The notes under the pieces were generated by a model, which saw only the letters and a program-made list of their open reading frames with translations, was not told the DNA's origin and did no database searches. From the NCBI GenBank assembly GCA_965226185.1, contig CBDDCT010000007.1, positions 992,001-1,056,000 on the forward strand: a DNA stretch of 64,000 nucleotides, read 5' to 3'. The stretch is from CBDCYS01 sp965226185. GTDB lineage: Bacteria > Acidobacteriota > Terriglobia > Bryobacterales > UBA6623. The position numbers and the translations under genes are program-made. Shown here piece after piece: positions 1-8,373 of this stretch. The stretch's first letter is position 1, and each line of letters begins with the position of its first letter.

Positions 1-227
1 ATCAGGCCGGGCGGCACCGCATAAGTGTCGCCGGTGTGGAACAGAGCGGTCCAGTTTCCGGAATAGTTGTAATGAACCGTAAGCGATTGCCACAGCAACA
101 CGAGCGCGGCTGCCGAGGCCGCGGCCAGCAGGCACGCGCTCGATGGCGTGGGTGAAATCAGCGCCGCCGCGTCTCTGGGGAGCCGGGGTCGCCGTGATTC
201 CGGTGCCGGCGGGACAGGGTTGTCCAT
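1..227 (-). CDS. N-terminal fragment of a membrane protein, cut by the window edge
   Basis: An open frame runs on the minus strand from an ATG at 225-227 to the left edge, giving 75 residues. A proline- and arginine-rich cytoplasmic start is followed by a hydrophobic segment at about residues 33-50 (SACLLAAASAAALVLLWQ) and then a soluble stretch containing HYNYSGNWTALFHTGD. The layout suggests a signal anchor or the first helix of a polytopic protein. The family is not recognised. It diverges from the gene at 343, with about 115 bases between the two starts. Confidence 0.6.
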   Translation of the reverse strand, partial: MDNPVPPAPESRRPRLPRDAAALISPTPSSACLLAAASAAALVLLWQSLTVHYNYSGNWTALFHTGDTYAVPPGL

Positions 228-342
228 CAGGCCCTATCGTAGCGCGGACCCGCCACAATCAAGCACGGGCTTTTCCACTTTCGCTCCTCTTAAATTCAGC
301 TCGGCCACGCATTTTTGTACGGTTTGATAGATTATCCAGATC

Positions 343-2262
343 ATGCCGGCCCGTTATCGGCAAGCTGAGCTCGAAACTTTCACGCTGGGAGAAGGCGTTG
401 CCTTGACGCATTCCAAGGTCTCTCACGCCGCGGAGACCCTCAGCCACGGCGACGCCCAATTGCTGCACCACTGCCGAACGTTCCGTACGCTCGAAAAGCA
501 CGCGCTGCAATGGTCTCGCGAGGTCAAGGTCCAGGGCTTGCGGGATCTCTCGAAGATTCGCATGCCCCGGTTCATGAGCGCAGCATTCGAATGGTTTCGA
601 AACTATGCGGAGCGGCGCGGAGGTGAAATTGCCGTCGACGCCAAGCAGCTCGCCTCAGTGAAGGGACGGCTCGAGGCGCTTGCGGCAGCGGGCTTTCTGG
701 TGTCTGACGAAGACCTCGTCCGCCAGTGCCAGCAGACACACGCGGGTCAGGCGGCGGATCCGCCGTCGGTGACCGCGCTGGGGATGGCGACTCGCGGCCG
801 CGAGGAAATCCTGCGGCGCGGGATTGCTTCCTACCTTGACAACAGCAGGCAGTTCGGCAAACCCGTGGACTTCATCGTGGTCGACGACGCTCTGGAACCA
901 GGCGCCCAGCAGCGTACCAGGGCCGTGCTGGAGGAGCTCAAAAAGGGCCAGGGCGCAACGTTTCGCTATGCCTCAAGGCGGGACCGTGAAGCGTTCGCGG
1001 ATCAGATTGCGGCTTACTCCGGGCTGCCGGGAGATTTGATTCGCTTCGCCGTGCTGGGGCGGCAGCCCCATGACCGCACAACCGGCTCTTGCTACAACTC
1101 TCTGCTGCTCGACACGATAGGAAGCTGTTATGTGATCGCCGATGATGACACTCTCTGCCAAATCGCGGCTCCGCCTGAGCAGCACGGCGGCCTCGCGCTC
1201 ACCTCGCGGTTCGATCCGACTGAATTCTGGTTCTATCGCGGCCGGCAGTCGGCATTCGACGCTCTCACAAAGGCTGATCAGGATTTCTTCGCCATCCACG
1301 AGTCCCTGCTGGGACGCGGAATTGGCGACTGCATGCCCGCGGTGGATGGCGCCGGCAGCCTTGATTTGGACAGCATGGCGCCCGCTTTTGACCGCAGGCT
1401 GCGGATGCTGGGAGGACGAGTCGCGGCGACCTCGGCCGGTATTGTCGGCGACTCCGGAATCGGCGGTACCGGATACCTGTCCGTCGGCCCGGCGTCGCGG
1501 CGCCGGCTGCTGACTTCCGAGCAGGATTACCTGGCGTTCGTCGAAAGCCGTCAGGTGGCGCGAGCCGTCACCAGGCCGACGATAAGCGAGGGGTTTCTCT
1601 GCATGGCCGGAAACCTCGGGCTCGATAATCGCCGCCTGTTGCCGCCCTTCATGCCGGTTCAGCGGGGTTCCGACGCGCTTTTCGGAATCACCCTGCGCAA
1701 GTGTTTCCGAGACGCCTACTTGGGCCACCTCCCATGGACCGTAAGGCACGACCCTCCCCATCAGCGAAAGCAGCCGCTGGAGGAGTTTATGAAGAACGCC
1801 GCGAAAGTGAGGTTTTCCGAAATCGTGCGTCACTTGATCCACGGTGCGCCGGAGGTTTCCGGCGGGGAGGACGGCCAGAACGGGCTGCGCCGGTTAGGCG
1901 CTCACCTGCAGCAAATCAGTTCGGGAAGCCTGGCGGATTTTGACGATACGGTCAAAACGTGCTTTTGGAGGCGCCATGGCGAAAGTTTTTCTGAAGCTTC
2001 GAAATATCGGCCTGATCCTGAAATACCGGACTATTACCAGGCCTGCCGCCAACAACACCGCCAAACTGTTCGCGGGGCGATCGTCAGTCCGAAATACTTC
2101 ATTCCCCGCGACCTGCGGGACCTGGGAAGCGAAGAGGAAGTTCGCCGCATGGTCCAAAGTCTGGTTCACGACCAGGGGAGACTCTTGGAGCACTGGCCGG
2201 ATATTGTCCAGGCCGCGCGCGAACTGCGCGAAAAAGGTGTCCGGCTGACCCGGCCCGTCTGA
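343..2262 (+). CDS. GT-A-like glycosyltransferase-type protein with an N-terminal accessory domain (unknown function)
   Basis: The product is 639 residues long. Residues 1-50 look like a small winged-helix or PqqD-like module (TLSHGDAQLLHHCRTFRTLE). From about residue 150 the order of motifs suggests a nucleotide-sugar transferase fold: an entry segment TALGMATRGREEILRRGI, then a strand ending in acidic residues (DFIVVDDALEP), then IADDDTLC near residue 265, which resembles the metal-binding acidic motif of GT-A enzymes. No signal peptide or membrane helix is evident, so it is probably cytoplasmic. The start has no strong Shine-Dalgarno; the next in-frame methionines are well inside. The fold is an inference from motif order and no substrate can be named. 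Confidence 0.55.
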   Translation: MPARYRQAELETFTLGEGVALTHSKVSHAAETLSHGDAQLLHHCRTFRTLEKHALQWSREVKVQGLRDLSKIRMPRFMSAAFEWFRNYAERRGGEIAVDAKQLASVKGRLEALAAAGFLVSDEDLVRQCQQTHAGQAADPPSVTALGMATRGREEILRRGIASYLDNSRQFGKPVDFIVVDDALEPGAQQRTRAVLEELKKGQGATFRYASRRDREAFADQIAAYSGLPGDLIRFAVLGRQPHDRTTGSCYNSLLLDTIGSCYVIADDDTLCQIAAPPEQHGGLALTSRFDPTEFWFYRGRQSAFDALTKADQDFFAIHESLLGRGIGDCMPAVDGAGSLDLDSMAPAFDRRLRMLGGRVAATSAGIVGDSGIGGTGYLSVGPASRRRLLTSEQDYLAFVESRQVARAVTRPTISEGFLCMAGNLGLDNRRLLPPFMPVQRGSDALFGITLRKCFRDAYLGHLPWTVRHDPPHQRKQPLEEFMKNAAKVRFSEIVRHLIHGAPEVSGGEDGQNGLRRLGAHLQQISSGSLADFDDTVKTCFWRRHGESFSEASKYRPDPEIPDYYQACRQQHRQTVRGAIVSPKYFIPRDLRDLGSEEEVRRMVQSLVHDQGRLLEHWPDIVQAARELREKGVRLTRPV

Positions 2263-2418
2263 CCGATTGCTGCATTCCGCTTCAGAGATGGGATGAGAAG
2301 GCTGGTCGCTGAGAGTCGAAAGCGCTGGGCTTTCGGCAGCAGCACACAGCTCGAACAAGAGAGTGCCGCGGAAATTGTTTTCTCAAAGGAGGCGACCATC
2401 AGCCGGGGCGCCGCTCAA

Positions 2419-2447
2419 GAGCCGAGGGCGTCAGCCCGCGGTCCTCG
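2419..2447. repeat. Degenerate copy of the GCAA-tetraloop hairpin repeat
   Basis: An imperfect stem-loop (CCGAGGGC, loop GTCA, GCCCGCGG) preceded by AGAG sits between the 343 gene and the DUF1080 gene. It matches the layout of the better copies near 6410, 8031 and 29413. The stem has one mismatch. Confidence 0.4.
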
Positions 2448-2503
2448 CCGATCGTTTCCCAAAGACGGCCGATCATATCCCCAGGACAGTCAGTCGGCTG
2501 CTG

Positions 2504-3169
2504 CTAACGTTCGGTGAAGTCGCGGATGTGGATGTCTTTGAAACGCATGCGCCCTTCCCCGCCGGAGTGGAGCTGCAGCGCAATGACGCCTTCGGTTGCT
2601 ACAGGTGAAGGGTAGGTAAAGTCGAGCATTTGTACGCCGTTCAGGTAGGTCCGATATCGGTTGCCTTCGACCATGATCAGCATGTCGTTCCAGTCGTATG
2701 GTCGGATGACGGTCTCAAGCTCCGGAGCCGGCCAGGCGACCCAGCCTTTGCCGTCGCCGTAGATGCCGCCGGTGTGGCGTCCGATGTTGCGGTCGATTTC
2801 GATTTGGCGTCCGGCAGTGACCCTGGGGGTGTCGCCCTCGAAGGTGGTGTGAATATAAACGCCGCTGTTGCCGCCCGCTTCGCACTTGAAGCGAAGTGAG
2901 AAGTGGAAGTCTTTGTAGATTTTCTCTGTCGCCAGGTAGCCGTACTCGTCCGTGATGCCCGTGCCATGGATCGTACCGTCCTCGACCACCCACTTCTCTT
3001 TGCCGACTTTTCTCCAGCCGCTGAGATCCTTGCCGTTAAAGAGAGATTCCCATTGCGGAGTCAGAGTCTTGGGCCGGTTGCTCGGTTGCGAGAGCGACGG
3101 CTGAGGGTTGAGCAGCGCCAAGCCCAGGGATGCTAGCAGGGGCAGATTCAGAGTGAACGAAAAGCGCAT
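2504..3169 (-). CDS. Secreted DUF1080 protein (3-keto-disaccharide hydrolase / LamG-like)
   Basis: The product is 221 residues. An N-terminal signal peptide (about residues 1-28, hydrophobic core LPLLASLGLALL) is followed by a DUF1080 beta-sandwich. Family marks are WESLFNGKDLSGW near the start of the mature protein, GGNSGVYIHTTFE in the middle, and a C-terminal RMRFKDIHIRDF. Members act outside the cytoplasm on glycans; some are 3-keto-disaccharide hydrolases, many are uncharacterised. The ATG at 3169 is supported by AGGAG eight to twelve bases upstream. No operon partner is adjacent. The family is secure; the substrate is unknown. Confidence 0.88.
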   Translation of the reverse strand: MRFSFTLNLPLLASLGLALLNPQPSLSQPSNRPKTLTPQWESLFNGKDLSGWRKVGKEKWVVEDGTIHGTGITDEYGYLATEKIYKDFHFSLRFKCEAGGNSGVYIHTTFEGDTPRVTAGRQIEIDRNIGRHTGGIYGDGKGWVAWPAPELETVIRPYDWNDMLIMVEGNRYRTYLNGVQMLDFTYPSPVATEGVIALQLHSGGEGRMRFKDIHIRDFTER

Positions 3170-3254
3170 GTTGATCTCCTTGGTGGAACAGGGGACGAAA
3201 TGGCGTGTCGTTATAGTGTAACGATCCGGCTAGTGGAACGGTCCGACTCGACCC

Positions 3255-3418
3255 TGCCATAGCGCGGGGCTCGGAGAGACCCGCGGCTGGAGTTCTACAT
3301 TCCGCGGACAGGGGGGACGAACCGCCCCGAGGTGGCGCGCGCCTCCCGGCGGGCCGTGTCGGCCTCCGGGCCGACGTAAGCGCGGACTTCCATCCGAGCC
3401 CCGCGCTACGGCAGGCTG
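3255..3418. repeat. Nested palindromic repeat: GCGCGGGGCTC arms around a TCCG-tetraloop element
   Basis: Outer arms TAGCGCGGGGCTCGG (3259-3273) and CCGAGCCCCGCGCTA (3395-3409) form an inverted pair. Between them lies GGTGGCGCGCGCC followed by the hairpin GTCGGCCTCCGGGCCGAC (3358-3375) and a GCGCGGAC module. Related copies occur at 4227, 15165, 16204 and 33644 (inner element) and at 40396 and 41588 (outer element). This spacer holds no gene. Confidence 0.75.
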
Positions 3419-3463
3419 GCAACAACTCGCGGTTGCGAATACCAGTTTATGGACGGGACAGGG

Positions 3464-3985
3464 CTACGGCGAGACGCCCAGCTGCTTCTTGATCCGCTGA
3501 ACAACGCTGCGCGCTTGCTGGTGCAGCTTATTCGGCGAAGGATCGTACTCTTTGAGATAAGTCGACCACAGCACCGTGCGCGAGTGGATGTCGACTAAGA
3601 AGAGCGTACCGTGAGGACGGCCCATCGGCCTGTTCTTGGGGCGTTTGAAAGCTCCTCCGGCTTCGATGCTTTCATCAGCCGGGTCTTCCTCGTCGTCCTT
3701 CTCAGAGTCGTCGGGTTCGGGCAGCGGGAAAAGCTCATCCATGGCGGCGAGGAAAGGGGCATCGATTCGATCGGTCAACACGGCGTTGGCGAGCTTGGGA
3801 TCGACGACGACATCGAACACCGACTCGGTCGTAATCTGCTCGGCCAGATATTGGTCAAACGACTTGGTCATCGGCCAAGTGTAAACCGAGTGGACGCCGC
3901 TCAAATCGGCCGCGAACGCGGAACTCACAAACAACAACCCACAAAGCCACGCTGGAAGAGCCATTTTTGATCGCCTGAAAATCAT
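3464..3985 (-). CDS. Secreted conserved hypothetical protein
   Basis: The product is 173 residues from the ATG at 3985. A positively charged n-region and hydrophobic core (MALPAWLCGLLFVSSAFA) end in a likely cleavage site AFA-AD. The mature part begins GVHSVYTWPMTKSFDQYLAE and continues with FDVVVDPKLANAVLTDRID, a very acidic linker (EPDDSEKDDEEDPADES) and FLVDIHSRTVLWSTYLKEYD near the end. The arrangement recalls small exported proteins with a CsgG/TolB-N-like alpha/beta core, but this assignment is weak. ATG codons at 4063 (longer) and 3964 (just before MALPAW) are alternatives; the signal peptide favours 3985 or 3964. Function unknown. Confidence 0.6.
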   Translation of the reverse strand: MIFRRSKMALPAWLCGLLFVSSAFAADLSGVHSVYTWPMTKSFDQYLAEQITTESVFDVVVDPKLANAVLTDRIDAPFLAAMDELFPLPEPDDSEKDDEEDPADESIEAGGAFKRPKNRPMGRPHGTLFLVDIHSRTVLWSTYLKEYDPSPNKLHQQARSVVQRIKKQLGVSP

Positions 3986-4226
3986 ACCACTGGGCTTGGC
4001 GGCACGTGATCGTCGAACGGAAACGGTTGAGACACTCCGTGCCGTTCGGAATCGTTCTTGCACTCCGCCAATTCGCTGGCACGAGACCTCTGAAGTCTCG
4101 GTGTCACTAGTCTAGGACGGCTTGCGGGCCGGAAAAGACGAACTGACCCCGAGAAAGAAGCGAAGAAGCGAGAACAAAGCTCTGGCCGGCCGCTCTTCGC
4201 CAGCCGGAGGCGCTCCCCGCTCTGAA

Positions 4227-4276
4227 GTGGCGCGCGCCTCCCGGCGGGCAGCGTCGGCCTCCGGGCCGACGTCGCC
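4227..4276. repeat. TCCG-tetraloop palindromic repeat
   Basis: GTGGCGCGCGCCTCCCGGCG is followed by the hairpin CGTCGGCCTCCGGGCCGACG (4252-4271). It is almost identical to the inner part of the 3255-3418 repeat, 0.9 kb away. It lies just beyond the 3' end of the carbinolamine dehydratase gene. Confidence 0.7.
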
Positions 4277-4290
4277 TCGACACATCCGCG

Positions 4291-4626
4291 TTAGGAAGGT
4301 TCGTTGAGCCGCTCGATCTTAGCAGCCATGATGAAGTCACTTTCGGAGAGGCCGTCAATCTTGTGGGTCCACAAACGGATTCCGACTTTACCCCAAGCGA
4401 GGTAGATGTCTGGGTGATGACCCTGCTCCTCGGCCAACTCGCCGACCTTGTTGGTGAAGTCCAGAGCCTCGCGGAAGTTCTTGAACTCATACGTCCGGTC
4501 CAAGTGATGCTCTTCGACGACGTCCCAGCTCGGCGCCTGTTCGGCGAGCGGTCTGATCTCATCGGCGGTTAACGGCGGAACACCACCCCGGCACGGGATG
4601 CACGTCTTCTCAGCCAACTCCAGCAT
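4291..4626 (-). CDS. 4a-hydroxytetrahydrobiopterin (pterin-4a-carbinolamine) dehydratase
   Basis: The 111-residue product has the usual length and core of the PCD/DCoH family (EC 4.2.1.96), which dehydrates the 4a-carbinolamine left by aromatic amino-acid hydroxylases; bacterial stand-alone copies also have other pterin or molybdopterin roles. Visible marks are FKNFREALDFTNKVGELAEE, the catalytic EEQGHHPDIYLAWGKV segment and RLWTHKIDGLSESDFIMA. A Shine-Dalgarno AGAGGA lies about seven bases before the ATG at 4626. No aromatic hydroxylase is in the window; the folate genes at 13.1 kb are the only other pterin genes. Confidence 0.93.
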   Translation of the reverse strand: MLELAEKTCIPCRGGVPPLTADEIRPLAEQAPSWDVVEEHHLDRTYEFKNFREALDFTNKVGELAEEQGHHPDIYLAWGKVGIRLWTHKIDGLSESDFIMAAKIERLNEPS

Positions 4627-4873
4627 ATTGAATCCTCTCTTGCTCGGTATCCTAGCAGGAGTGGTCCAGCGATGGTTTTTGGCGGTTCTGAGTGGTGCTG
4701 ACTCCGTACGTCACGCCACTCAAGCCCAGTTAACCACATCAACGCTTGTTTGGCGGGCATTCGTGGCCGCCACTCCGGCACACTGCATTTCTCTTCAACT
4801 GCTCAGGCGACCCAGCCGATCCGTCTTTTCAGGTTTGCCCTATAATGAATGCAGGAACGGAGTCAGCAAGAAC

Positions 4874-5194
4874 ATGATCAACGTCACTCCCAAGGCGGTC
4901 GGCCGAATCCGCCAAATGCTTGAGGAGAAAAACATCGACGGCGCCCTGCGCTTGGGCGTGGTCGGTGGTGGCTGCTCCGGCCTGAGCTACAAGTTCAAGT
5001 TCGAGACCAAGCCTCGCCCAAACGACAATGTGTTTGAGGTCGATGGAGTCCAACTGGTCGTCGATCCCAAGAGCTACGAGTATCTCAACGGGATGACGCT
5101 TGACTTCACCGAATCCCTGATGGAACGGGCATTTGTATTTCAGAATCCCAATGCCGCCAGGAGTTGTGGCTGCGGCAAATCGTTCATCGTTTAG
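4874..5194 (+). CDS. A-type iron-sulfur cluster carrier (IscA/ErpA/HesB family)
   Basis: The 106-residue product begins MINVTPKAVGRIRQMLEEK and carries the three ligand cysteines of A-type carriers: one in VGGGCSGLSY and two in the C-terminal RSCGCGKSF. These proteins bind and deliver Fe-S clusters to apo-enzymes. The frame is open much further upstream, but similarity begins at the ATG at 4874. A TATAAT hexamer at 4841-4846 could be a -10 box; no good -35 is seen. The stop is only 16 bases before the nadA start, so the two are probably cotranscribed; NadA itself needs a 4Fe-4S cluster, which makes delivery to it plausible. Confidence 0.9.
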   Translation: MINVTPKAVGRIRQMLEEKNIDGALRLGVVGGGCSGLSYKFKFETKPRPNDNVFEVDGVQLVVDPKSYEYLNGMTLDFTESLMERAFVFQNPNAARSCGCGKSFIV

Positions 5195-5210
5195 ACTGCA
5201 TGTAGACAGC

Positions 5211-6266
5211 ATGCGAAACGGAATCAACTTCGAGACGTGGCACGACCACTTCAATCGTTTCGCGGGCGATCTGTATCCGGGCCGCTACACTTCCGACTAT
5301 GTTCGGGACCTGGTCGAAGTGGGCAAAAAGGTCCGGGCTCTGGCGAAAGAAAAGGGCTCGCTGATCGTCGCGCACAACTATCAGTACCCCGAACTGCAGG
5401 AAGTCGCCGAAGAGGTTGGGGATTCGCTGGGTCTCAGCCGCTTTGTGGCCGAGCGCGAGCCGGAGAGAGTGGACTTTTGCGGCGTGTGGTTCATGGGCGA
5501 AACCGCGAAGACGATCCTGGGCGATCGCTCGAAAGTCTTCATGCCTGACAAGCCGGGGTGCTCGCTGGTTGCCTCGATCGACCATGGGCGGATCGACAAT
5601 TGGATCTCGCACAACCCCGACGGCATCGTCGTCTCCTACATCAACACCGACGCGCGGACCAAGTCTATTAGCCACTACATCTGCACGTCGCGCAACGCCC
5701 CGCAAGTCCTCCAGCACGCCGCCGAGAAACATCCAGGCAAGCGTATTCTCTTCCTCCCTGACAAATATCTAGGGGCGGTTTCGTTGGCGCGGACGCAGGT
5801 CGACCGCAGTCTGGTCGACCTCTATGACGGTGCTTGCCACGTCCACGCCAAGATCGGCGAGCGCGCGCTCGAAGACGCGTTCGATCGGCACCCCGAGGCT
5901 GATTTGCTGATCCATCCCGAGTGCGGCTGTTCGTCCGCCTGCTTGGCGAAAACCCTCAGCGGTGCTTCCCCCTACAAGAAAGCTTACTTTCTCTCCACCG
6001 AAGGCATGCTGCGGCACGCCGAAACCGCGCCCGCCAAGGAGTTCATCGTCGGAACCGAGATGGGAATGCTCTACCGCCTGCGCAAAGCAGTCCCCGAAAA
6101 GACTTTCCACCCCGTCTCGCCCGACGCTGTTTGCGAGTACATGAAGATGAACACGATCGAGAAGCTGCTCGATTCGCTCGAGAACAACCGAGTCGAAGTT
6201 ACCGTCGACAAGCAGATTCAGCAAAAAGCGCAAGCGGCCATCCAGCGCATGCTGGATATCCAATAG
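5211..6266 (+). CDS. nadA: Quinolinate synthase A
   Basis: The 351-residue protein condenses iminoaspartate with dihydroxyacetone phosphate to quinolinate in de novo NAD synthesis. Family marks are SLIVAHNYQYPELQEVAEE (HxY motif), DFCGVWFMGETAKTIL with the first cluster cysteine, YINTDARTKSISHYICTSRN with the second, and LIHPECGCSSACL with the third. Start ATG 5211 follows the Fe-S carrier stop by 16 bases. The nadB and nadC partners are not in the window. Confidence 0.96.
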   Translation: MRNGINFETWHDHFNRFAGDLYPGRYTSDYVRDLVEVGKKVRALAKEKGSLIVAHNYQYPELQEVAEEVGDSLGLSRFVAEREPERVDFCGVWFMGETAKTILGDRSKVFMPDKPGCSLVASIDHGRIDNWISHNPDGIVVSYINTDARTKSISHYICTSRNAPQVLQHAAEKHPGKRILFLPDKYLGAVSLARTQVDRSLVDLYDGACHVHAKIGERALEDAFDRHPEADLLIHPECGCSSACLAKTLSGASPYKKAYFLSTEGMLRHAETAPAKEFIVGTEMGMLYRLRKAVPEKTFHPVSPDAVCEYMKMNTIEKLLDSLENNRVEVTVDKQIQQKAQAAIQRMLDIQ

Positions 6267-6374
6267 GGTCCGCCGGCACGCCGCGCTGCTCCAACAGATG
6301 ACGCCTAATCGGTAAGAACCTCGGAGTCAGTGGCCTTCCAAGTGTCTAGCGAAAAAGCAAGGCCCTGGCGAAGC

Positions 6375-6492
6375 GTGGCAGAAAGTTAGGAAAGCGGGTA
6401 CAGAGCCCCAGGCGCAAGCCTGGGGTCAAGTCCGCCAAGCTCAACAATCTTTCAAGAGCGCCCAATCCGCCCTGTTCGGTTCCGGCTGGTCT
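6375..6492. repeat. 118-bp hairpin repeat, copy 1 (upstream of the arsenosugar pair)
   Basis: This segment aligns without gaps, at roughly four matches in five, to 7998-8115; the offset is 1623 bases throughout. Its centre is the perfect hairpin CCCCAGGC-GCAA-GCCTGGGG (6407-6426), an 8-bp stem with a GNRA loop, followed by GTCAAG and the shared CAACAATCTTTCAAG. The pair of copies brackets the two genes between 6588 and 7969. Confidence 0.85.
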
Positions 6493-6587
6493 GCGTTACC
6501 GCAGTGCGCGGATACATTTAAAAGTAGCCATGACCACTCGCCAACTTCCGGCGAAGTAAACTGGGGGAGTGATCTGGAGGGCCATGA

Positions 6588-6920
6588 ATGGCGGACTACT
6601 ACAACGATGAGGACCTGCCGCGCTTTGGCGAGATGGGCAAGAACGCCCCCGAACTCTGGAAGAAATTTGAATCTTGGTATGGCGCGGTCTTCGCCGAAGG
6701 GGCCCTCACCGCGCGCGAAAAGAGCCTGATCGCGCTGGCTGTGGCGCACGCCGTGCAGTGTCCTTATTGCATCGACGCCTACACGCAGGAGTGCCTCGAA
6801 AAAGGTTCCAACCTCGATCAAATGACCGAAGCGGTCCACGTTGCGTCGGCCATTCGCGGCGGCGCCAGCCTTGTCCATGGCCTGCAGATGCGCAATGTCG
6901 CGGAAAAGTTGAGTATGTAA
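6588..6920 (+). CDS. Arsenosugar-associated carboxymuconolactone decarboxylase / AhpD-like protein
   Basis: The 110-residue protein has the AhpD-fold signature: FAEGALTAREKSLIALAVAH followed by QCPYCIDAYTQECLEKG, with the CxxC pair and downstream helix, then TEAVHVASAIRGGASLVHG. Proteins of this subtype sit next to arsS in arsenosugar loci and are thought to be peroxidase-like. GGAGG seven bases before ATG 6588 supports this start; an out-of-frame ATG lies four bases earlier. The stop TAA overlaps the next start (TAATG), so translation is probably coupled. Confidence 0.88.
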   Translation: MADYYNDEDLPRFGEMGKNAPELWKKFESWYGAVFAEGALTAREKSLIALAVAHAVQCPYCIDAYTQECLEKGSNLDQMTEAVHVASAIRGGASLVHGLQMRNVAEKLSM

Positions 6921-7969
6921 TGGCCTCGGCGATCGGAAGCTTGCAAAGCCGGGATCATGAGCTGGCCTCGACTCACGAACAGCTTCGTGTGCTGAACTCT
7001 CCTCTATCCCAGCACAAGCCCTTCGCTGACACGCTGTCCGGCTCGGGCCTGCATCCGCTGACGGCTACAGGCATCGAGATCTTCCAGATCAACACAGGCA
7101 AGTTGTGCAACCAGACTTGCAAGCACTGTCACGTCGATGCCGGTCCGGATCGCACCGAGATCATGACTCGGGAAACGATGGAGCTGTGCCTGGAGGCGCT
7201 GGCACGCACCGATATTCCGACAGTCGACATCACGGGCGGGGCGCCGGAGCTGAATCCCCATTTCCGCTGGCTGGTGACGGAAATCAAGAAACTCGGCCGC
7301 CACGTGATGGACCGCTGCAATCTCAGTGTTCTGCTGCTGCCTTCCCAACGGGGCTTGGCGGAGTTTCTGGCCCAGAACCAAGTGGAAGTGATCGCCAGCC
7401 TGCCCTATTTCATCGCCGCCAGAACCGATGCTCAGCGTGGCGAGGGTGTCTTTGATAAGTCGATCGAAGCGCTGCGATTGCTGAACAGCTTGGGATACGG
7501 GAAGCGCCAAGCGAATTTGACGCTGAACCTGGTCTACAACCCCACCGGCGCTTTCCTTCCGCCGCCGCAAGCCAGCGTCGAAGCCGACTTCAAACGCGAA
7601 CTTCTTGATCGCTACGGCGTGGTATTCAACTCGCTGTATACAATCACCAATTTGCCGATCAGCCGTTTTCTGGAATTCCTGCTCGAAACCGGCAACTACG
7701 GCCGCTACATGAACCGCCTGATTCAGGCCTACAACCCGCTGGCCGCGGCCGAAGTGATGTGCCGCAACACGATTTCGGTCGGCTGGGAAGGAACGCTTTA
7801 CGACTGCGACTTCAACCAGATGCTGGACTTGCCGGTCTCGGGCGGCGCGCCCGCTCACATCCGCGACTTCGTGGCCGGTGCACTGGACAGCCGCCGCATT
7901 GTCACCGGGCAGCACTGCTACGGCTGCACGGCCGGCACGGGGTCGAGTTGCGGCGGGACCACGGTTTAG
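6920..7969 (+). CDS. arsS: Arsenosugar biosynthesis radical SAM protein ArsS
   Basis: The 349-residue product has the radical SAM cluster motif CNQTCKHCHVDAGPDR at about residues 67-71, a conserved TVDITGGAPELNPHFRWLV, NLTLNLVYNPTGAFLPPPQ, and a cysteine-rich C-terminus (CYGCTAGTGSSCGG) likely to hold an auxiliary cluster. ArsS converts methylated arsenic and SAM-derived groups into arsenosugar precursors. The start ATG at 6920 shares one base with the upstream stop. The arsenite methyltransferase ArsM often found nearby is absent from the window, so substrate supply must come from elsewhere or the function differs. Confidence 0.92.
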   Translation: MASAIGSLQSRDHELASTHEQLRVLNSPLSQHKPFADTLSGSGLHPLTATGIEIFQINTGKLCNQTCKHCHVDAGPDRTEIMTRETMELCLEALARTDIPTVDITGGAPELNPHFRWLVTEIKKLGRHVMDRCNLSVLLLPSQRGLAEFLAQNQVEVIASLPYFIAARTDAQRGEGVFDKSIEALRLLNSLGYGKRQANLTLNLVYNPTGAFLPPPQASVEADFKRELLDRYGVVFNSLYTITNLPISRFLEFLLETGNYGRYMNRLIQAYNPLAAAEVMCRNTISVGWEGTLYDCDFNQMLDLPVSGGAPAHIRDFVAGALDSRRIVTGQHCYGCTAGTGSSCGGTTV

Positions 7970-7997
7970 CGCCTTTGTTGTTGAATCCTTGCCCACC

Positions 7998-8115
7998 GCG
8001 GCAGAAAGTTCGGGAAGCAGAATCAGAGCCCCAGGCGCAAGCCTGGGCTCAAGCCCGCCAAGCCCAACAATCTTTCAAGAACGCGCCATCACGCTCTGTT
8101 CGCTCCCGGCTAGTC
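7998..8115. repeat. 118-bp hairpin repeat, copy 2 (downstream of arsS)
   Basis: This is the partner of 6375-6492. The central stem CCCAGGC-GCAA-GCCTGGG (8031-8048) keeps the loop and loses the outermost base pair. The remaining 260 bases to the next gene start show nothing else that can be called. Confidence 0.85.
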
Positions 8116-8373
8116 CGGCCCGATCTCACTTTTGCCGCGGGCCGCTAGCTTAGCTAATTAGAACGGGTTTGGGAGGGAAGCGGCTGTCGCTGATCCCGCC
8201 CGTCCGGTTCCGCATTCGCGTTGGCCGGGACGCACGGTTCAGCCTTTCCGAGGGACGAGGTTCCTCATAAAGCAGCTTCCCGGCAAAGCCGATTAATTTC
8301 CCAGAGACCGGGTCGAATGGTAAGCAGTTTTCCAAGGCCCCGGTCGAAACTCTGGGGAGTCACCGGAAACGGC

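Noticed and set aside
4841..4846. TATAAT as a full promoter of the Fe-S carrier gene
   Set aside because: The -10 box is perfect but there is no acceptable -35 hexamer at 16-18 bases, so it is only mentioned with the gene.
8221..8373. Upstream extension of the helical-repeat protein
   Set aside because: The 51 extra residues do not look like protein and would bury the signal peptide.
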